The notes under the pieces: model-generated
Told to the model about the DNA's origin: nothing
Database searches by the model: none
Seen by the model: the letters and a program-made list of their open reading frames with translations, nothing else
Shown: positions 58,686 through 64,000 of the stretch, piece by piece
Numbering within the stretch: position 1 is the first letter of the stretch
Layout of the letters: every line of letters begins with the position of its first letter
Assembly (NCBI RefSeq): GCF_030272615.1
Contig: NC_081409.1
Coordinates: 22,632,260 to 22,696,259, forward strand
Length of the DNA: 64,000 nt
From: Cryptomeria japonica
Taxonomy: Eukaryota; Streptophyta; Pinopsida; Cupressales; Cupressaceae
Reading direction: 5' to 3'
Position numbers and translations under genes: made by a program

Positions 58686-61164
58686 ATGGCTGCAGCTACA
58701 ATGGCTTCTTCTATGGCTTCTGCTACAATGCTGTCATCACCGCCCAGTTCAAACTCTGCTGCGTGTTTATCATCTCGTTCTCCCTCGCTTGTGAGGATGC
58801 AGAGCAATGTTAAGCCCCCCATGGTTTCTGCCAGGTTTAAGGTGCTTGCTGCAAAGAAGGAATCTGCTGCTCCTCCTCCTCCTCCTCCTCCTCCTCCCCC
58901 TCCTGCTGCTAAGGAAGAAGCTCCAGTGGCTAAGCCCCCTCCAATTGGACCCAAGCGTGGATCCAAGGTGAGTACTTTTTCTTCTATTTTCCCACTCTTC
59001 TTCTAGGGTTACATGTGTAGCTTTACGCTTTTGCATTACCAGAGACGCCATGAATTGAAACGGCTGAAGCTGTTTTGGCTTTTAAAGGCTCTCTCTATAG
59101 CTTTTCAGGGCTTATTTCTGCCCGCACCGTTGCAGTAGCTGTTCTGCAGCAACGATTGCATTTTCTTCTGAAACGGCTCCGTCTTTTCTTTGAAAGGGAT
59201 TTGTCATTTTTGTGTAAACAGCTTGATCGACCATTGAATTTTCACTATATTTTTCTTTTTAATCAAATTCTTTTTTTAAATGACGATTTTAAAGGAGAGC
59301 CTGAGCTTCGAGGGTTAAATGTGTAGTTTTACTCTTTTGCATTACCAGAGACGCCATGGATTGAAACGGCCGAAACTGTTTTGGCTTTAAAAGGCTCTCT
59401 CTAGAGCTTTCCAGGGCTTATTTCTGCCCGCACCGTTGCAGCAGCTTTTCTGCAACGACGACTGCAATTTCTTCTGAAATGGCTCCGTGTTTTCTTTGAA
59501 CTGGCTTGGTCATTTTTGAAAAAACAGTTTGATCGACCATTAAATTTTCACCGTATTTTTCATTTTAATCAAATTCATCTGACCATTAATTTTTCACATG
59601 TTTTTCCTAATTTTGTAGAAATTAGTTTTACGTATTTTTTAATCGAATCCGTCAAGTATAATCTTTTTTTGATGACGATTTTAAAGGAACTTTTGAGAAA
59701 CTGTCCATTCTGGTATGGGATTAGCATGGAGCAATTTTTTAGGTTAGAATAATATTATTTTAACATATTTTTTATTTTGATGCATATTGAATGTCTTTAT
59801 GGGCAGAATTTAATATCGTTAGAATGTTTTTCTAGGTTGTTTTCTTTAATTGAATTTTGTTTTAAATGTAACATAATCAAATCTGAAAATTCAAATGATA
59901 TTATGTGGAAATCTAATAGCTGTAGTCTGCTTTGAATAATTAAGAGAATGTTTTAATCTATTCCTATTGAATGAATAGCTGCAGACAAATTACAGTTAAA
60001 AATTAAAAGTTTATTATTATTGTTTTTATTAGGTGAAAGTTTTGAGACGCGAATCCTACTGGTATAATGGTGTGGGTTCAGTTGTGGCAGTGGATCAGGT
60101 ATGTTTAATTCTTCTATCTATTTGATGAATTATCTATTATGTTGTCAACTTAATATTAAATTTGGTGGAATTGTAGTTAATATAAATTTTATAGAATATT
60201 TAGTATTATTTTTTGTTTAAAGAAGTTAGAGGATAGAACAAATTGGATTTTGAATGTTTGTTTTTTGAATTTTTAGAGTTAAATAATATAAATCATTTAA
60301 AAATAAATTTATATGTCAAATATTAAACATTTAATCAATGAAAAGATAGTTTGTTAGTTTGTCTTAATGGATTTGTTAGTGATGGTGTGTATTCTTTAAG
60401 TAAAAGTAAGGCGTATACTTAGTTAAACAATATATCACATAAATATATATCATATAAATAAGAGCTTCAATTTCATTATTTTTTTGGTCAAAAGCTTTAG
60501 TGTCACTAAAATTTGATTGTTTAAAAACTAAATTAAATAATTATTTATGTTATAAACTATGTCTTTTGAAGATATAATTCACTTACACAATATTCTTAAT
60601 TTTCTTTTATATCAAATTACTAATAATTATTAAATAATTAAAATCTATATATTAAGATAATATCCACCTTCTCTTCCATATTTAATATCCTCAACAATTT
60701 CAAAGACATGTCATGATTTGTGGACCTTCCACCATATGAATAAAATAATTAAATAGTTTTAAATTGAGACTTTCAAATATCTTTTCTTGACTAATCTTAT
60801 TTAGTGAATTGTTTTCCTTTGTAATATATTATTATTGTTGCATTATTATTTTTAATATTAATATAATTTTTTAATTATTTAAAAAAATAAATATTACAAG
60901 AATATATTATTATAATAATATTTGTGCTTGTACAAATTATATTAAAATTGATGTAAAGGTATAGTCTCAATAATTGTATCCATTATTGCATGGAATGTAT
61001 TTTCAACTATTGTTAATGTTTTATTTGAACTAATATGTGCTATTTGTTTATTTATATAGGATCCTTCATCTCGATATCCAGTGGTGGTTAGATTTGAAAA
61101 AGTAAATTATGCAAATGTATCAACTAACAATTTCGCACTTGATGAAATTGTCGAGCTGAAATAA
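58686..61164 (+). CDS. psaE: Photosystem I reaction centre subunit IV (PsaE), three exons
   Basis: Exons 58686-58967, 60033-60098 and 61060-61164 join to 150 residues; both introns are phase 0 with GT-AG ends. PsaE is a stromal subunit of photosystem I that helps dock ferredoxin and supports cyclic electron flow. Residues 1 to about 54 are a Ser/Ala-rich chloroplast transit peptide, with cleavage probably near VLAAKK. A run of 11 prolines (residues 63-73) and a linker follow. The conserved SH3-like core runs from IGPKRGSK across both junctions: [20 protein letters not shown] (exon 2), then [20 protein letters not shown] and NFALDEIVE (exon 3). The start is the first ATG in frame with the transit peptide. 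No lesions seen; probably functional. The polyproline linker is the oddest part. Confidence 0.95.
58968..60032 (+). other. psaE intron 1, with internal duplication
   Basis: 1,065 bp, GTGAGT to TTATTAG. It contains a tandem duplication of about 306 bp: roughly 59005-59310 and 59311-59620, both with 'acgccatg', 'ctctctcta' and 'gggcttatttctgcccgcac'. Confidence 0.9.
60099..61059 (+). other. psaE intron 2
   Basis: 961 bp, GTATGT to TTTATATAG, extremely AT-rich, without recognised insertions. Confidence 0.9.
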
Positions 61165-62200
61165 AATCTTGGTTTCTTCCATTATTCCAAAACTTTAGAT
61201 TTTGGTGTATTTTAAATTGTAGATTCTATATTAAGAGCTATACAAATGTATCCTTTGTATTATACATTGCAATCTCAATAGATTCTTAATTCCCTTTAGT
61301 TTTTTCTTTGAAAAAAATGATGCTTAAAGACACACTCGATTTTATGTGACATTTTTGTAATGTAAAATGCTCTCAAACTAAGTTTTGGAAGTTTCAATTC
61401 AAATGATATCGTGTCTAGAGAAATAAACATTTTAGCCTTACTAATTATATTGGAAAATTAGAAATAAGAGTTATTTTTTAAAAGAACAAAAGTATATATA
61501 TAGTTAATATTTATAGTTATTAATATCTATGTAGTCGAGTGGTGTTTTGTTGGAAATTCCAAGCTTCTTGATGCTATTGGTTGAAGAATGATACTTTGTT
61601 TTGGACAAATTTTATATATTCAAACTTATATATTATTCTTATTTAACTCAAAGATTCAACTTTCTTATATTGGACTCTTGTCAATTTTGTAACCTTATCT
61701 ATTTGTTGTGAATGATTTAAATGGTAACTGAGATTGCTTGTCAATCCTAAAACTAGGGTAATGTGTCTATCTTGTTTGGTTTGTATTATAACCCTCAAAC
61801 TTAAAAATAAGGTAATTCTTTTCTACCATAAACATATTTTCTTGCAAAAAAAATTATTTTGGCTTAGGTAAATGACTTAGAATAGATACAAAGACATAAG
61901 AAAATGATTGTGGGTGGTGTAAATTGAAAGGAAATCCACAATACCAAGACAAAAATCATAGATAAGCTATACTATTAAACATATACCAAATGTAAGGAAA
62001 TATAGATAGTTTCTTAAATTTATCATAGTATGAAATACTCCACATTAAGGTTGCAAGGAATGATGTCATTGGTATAATTGGTCTATGAATTCTAGGGACA
62101 TTTTGACATAAACCACTCATAAGAAGAATGAAAGAAAGTATATTAACCACACAAAATAGAGACACTAATATACTTTAGGAAAACCTAGCTTCCAAAGCAT
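61165..62200. other. AT-rich region downstream of psaE
   Basis: Presumably holds the psaE 3' untranslated region (about 61165-61300) with several AT-rich poly(A)-signal-like words; no further gene recognised. Confidence 0.4.
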
Positions 62201-62814
62201 AGAAACCAATTTATTTCTAGCAACAAAAATAGTCACAATATAGTATTAGACTTTGACTCTTTGAACATAGCGATCAACATTCTCAACCAAGGAGAATTCA
62301 TGTAAGATGTGAACTTCTTTTGCAATAGTGAGCAACCATTGTTGCTATCCTCATGACACCAATTTTGAAATAAATATGAGTGAAACATTGCACCACATGC
62401 TCCTCAAGATCTTCTCAACAAGCAACCCAAGCCAATCTCTAAGCTCCATTCACAATGAGCAAGTACAAGAAGATCACGTAAATGATCAAAAAATGATGAA
62501 TGCCATCATTCCAATCATCTTATTTATAGACAAGAGAGCTAAAATCAGAAGGAAATTTATGAGAAGTTTCCTAGCCAACTTTACCACCATTATTTAATAA
62601 CATGAGCAAAGATAATAAATGCATCTAGTACACATTCAATCCATTCCTCTAATGAGCTCAGTTGCCCGTGTGCTAACTAAACAATTACATCTCAATGTGC
62701 CACCCACATTATATATATGCAATGTCAAATATAATTTGACATAGATGACAACATAATAAAATACAAAATATTTTATATGCAAGGTGCACAACATCTTGCC
62801 AACATTCTCCCATG
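62200..62814 (-). mobile_element. Possible minus-strand LTR with purine tract
   Basis: On the minus strand CATGGGAGAA (62805-62814) runs into TGTTGGCAAG at 62804, a usual copia polypurine tract and LTR start. A TATA-like TCTATAAATAAG lies about 280 bp further (62520-62531). The far end of the LTR and any mate were not found. Confidence 0.35.
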
Positions 62815-64000
62815 TGTATGCATTTCATAGATGTCAAACCTCTTAAAGGACAACAACAAACTGCAAATGGAGAAATATCCTCAAAAGTATCATGCATCAC
62901 CCACACTTTTTTGTGTGCATAGGCTCCATCAAAGCAATTTCATTATCTAGAACTAAATATCAATATGCTTTGACTACACATAGAAAGAGGGTTCTTAACA
63001 CAATCATGGCTAGAGGCGTCAATTTAGGATTATCTAACCATGCAAATGAGAACACAAATACATAATGGAATTCAATTGACACAAAAATAAACAAAAATAT
63101 GTTCTTTATTGAAACATGATAATCAAATACATTGCAATCTGTCACAAAAAGTTCACAACATGAGACTTCAACCTTCTAAGATATATGGGAAAATATGTGT
63201 AAATTTTATAGTTCTCAATAATACAATGTTCTTCTATTTTCTACCAAACTTCTATAGTGAAAAAAATTAAGATTTTGAAGATAGAATCAAGGCTAACTAC
63301 ATTTCACCAATCATTAGTGATGTATGGATAGAGAGCCAACCTATGGAATCTTTTGTTTGAGTTGCAAGGTCATACAAAATGCAATGCAAGGTGAAATGTC
63401 TAACCATGGTAAACTTGTAGAATAAGTGCAATGAAGAATATGTTATGTGGTTCATACGAAGAACCTCCTTTGGACCAATAAGCTTGAAAAATGTAACCAA
63501 ATGTTGTAAAGTGTGAATATGCGTCATAAACTAGAAAAAATGATTATGGATTGAACTTCAATGTGTCGATAAATATATTTGGGTTATGTAAGATTGTTAT
63601 TACACCTTCACTACTCTCACATCAAACACCCAAGGTATCTTGAAAAGTGAGTCCTTTAGTTGAGAATGACTAAAAATAAACTAAAAATGTTTACCTAAGC
63701 CTATGATATCTAATATGAATCTTCAATTGGTCTTCCCTTCCCTTTCACCAAATATTCTTCATATTGTATGTTTTCAAGTGCTCTTTCCACTACTATCTAA
63801 AATCTCTTCAATTTCCTCCTTTTTTTATTGTAATATTTGTTTATTCTATTCTGCCTCTATTTTTCCTTCCTCAAACTCTCCTTCATGATACTACAACTGT
63901 AAGGTGTGGGAATTAGGGCTTCAATACCTTAATGGATAATAAAGCCACTAACTTCACTTGGGACCAACCTTACATTAAAGGAGGGAATTGAATTTGATTG
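62815..64000. other. No gene recognised
   Basis: AT-rich with short minus-strand open pieces (for example 63297-63527) that match nothing I know; may be the internal part of the element suggested at 62200-62814. Confidence 0.3.

Overview
The window is nuclear DNA of a land plant. It has one spliced nuclear photosystem I gene (psaE, positions 58686-61164) at the right, inside a dense bed of nested LTR retrotransposons with plant-type primer sites. A large-genome seed plant, possibly a conifer or other gymnosperm, fits best. That is inference from element style and AT-rich long introns; no species marker was read.

Layout. 1-3775: partial minus-strand copia-type element (LTR, primer site, zinc-knuckle gag, an unrecognised ORF) running off the left edge. 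4300-10520: decayed minus-strand plant mobile domain (PMD) gene in two halves, separated by 4 kb holding an RNase H-like relic, a 165 bp tandem duplication and a solo LTR (8452-9878, duplication CATTT). 11392-12340: second solo LTR (TATTC). 12382-12811: polypurine tract and start of another LTR. 12812-17000: minus-strand gag-protease-only copia element. 17001-18543: AT-rich diverged duplication. 18544-23612: relic minus-strand element with a Gln-rich ORF, a leader rich in a GC repeat, and an LTR flanked by both a primer site and a polypurine tract.

23945-42984 is a minus-strand Ty3/gypsy chromovirus (duplication TTTAT). Two elements sit inside it: a young plus-strand gag/protease-like-only element (26764-34562, duplication CCTCC) splitting its reverse transcriptase, and a minus-strand copia element (36588-41707) splitting its gag. 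44178-56543 is a 12.4 kb plus-strand Tat-like gypsy element (duplication AAAGC) inserted in another decayed coding stretch. It has an extra RNase H-like domain before the reverse transcriptase, an array of TTTAAA-centred palindromes after pol, and a 1,200-codon downstream ORF of unknown function that ends on the first bases of the 3' LTR. Its left end is not a normal LTR but a palindrome made of two copies of the LTR's right end.

The only gene I judge functional for the plant is psaE (three exons, 150 residues). The only long intact element ORF is the 1,141-codon gag-like ORF of the 26764-34562 element. The other elements are decayed, mainly by transition-type stop codons with few indels, as expected for methylated transposon DNA. 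The best candidates for something undescribed are the palindromic left end of the 44178-56543 element, its long extra ORF with the palindrome array before it, and the intact gag-like element without polymerase.
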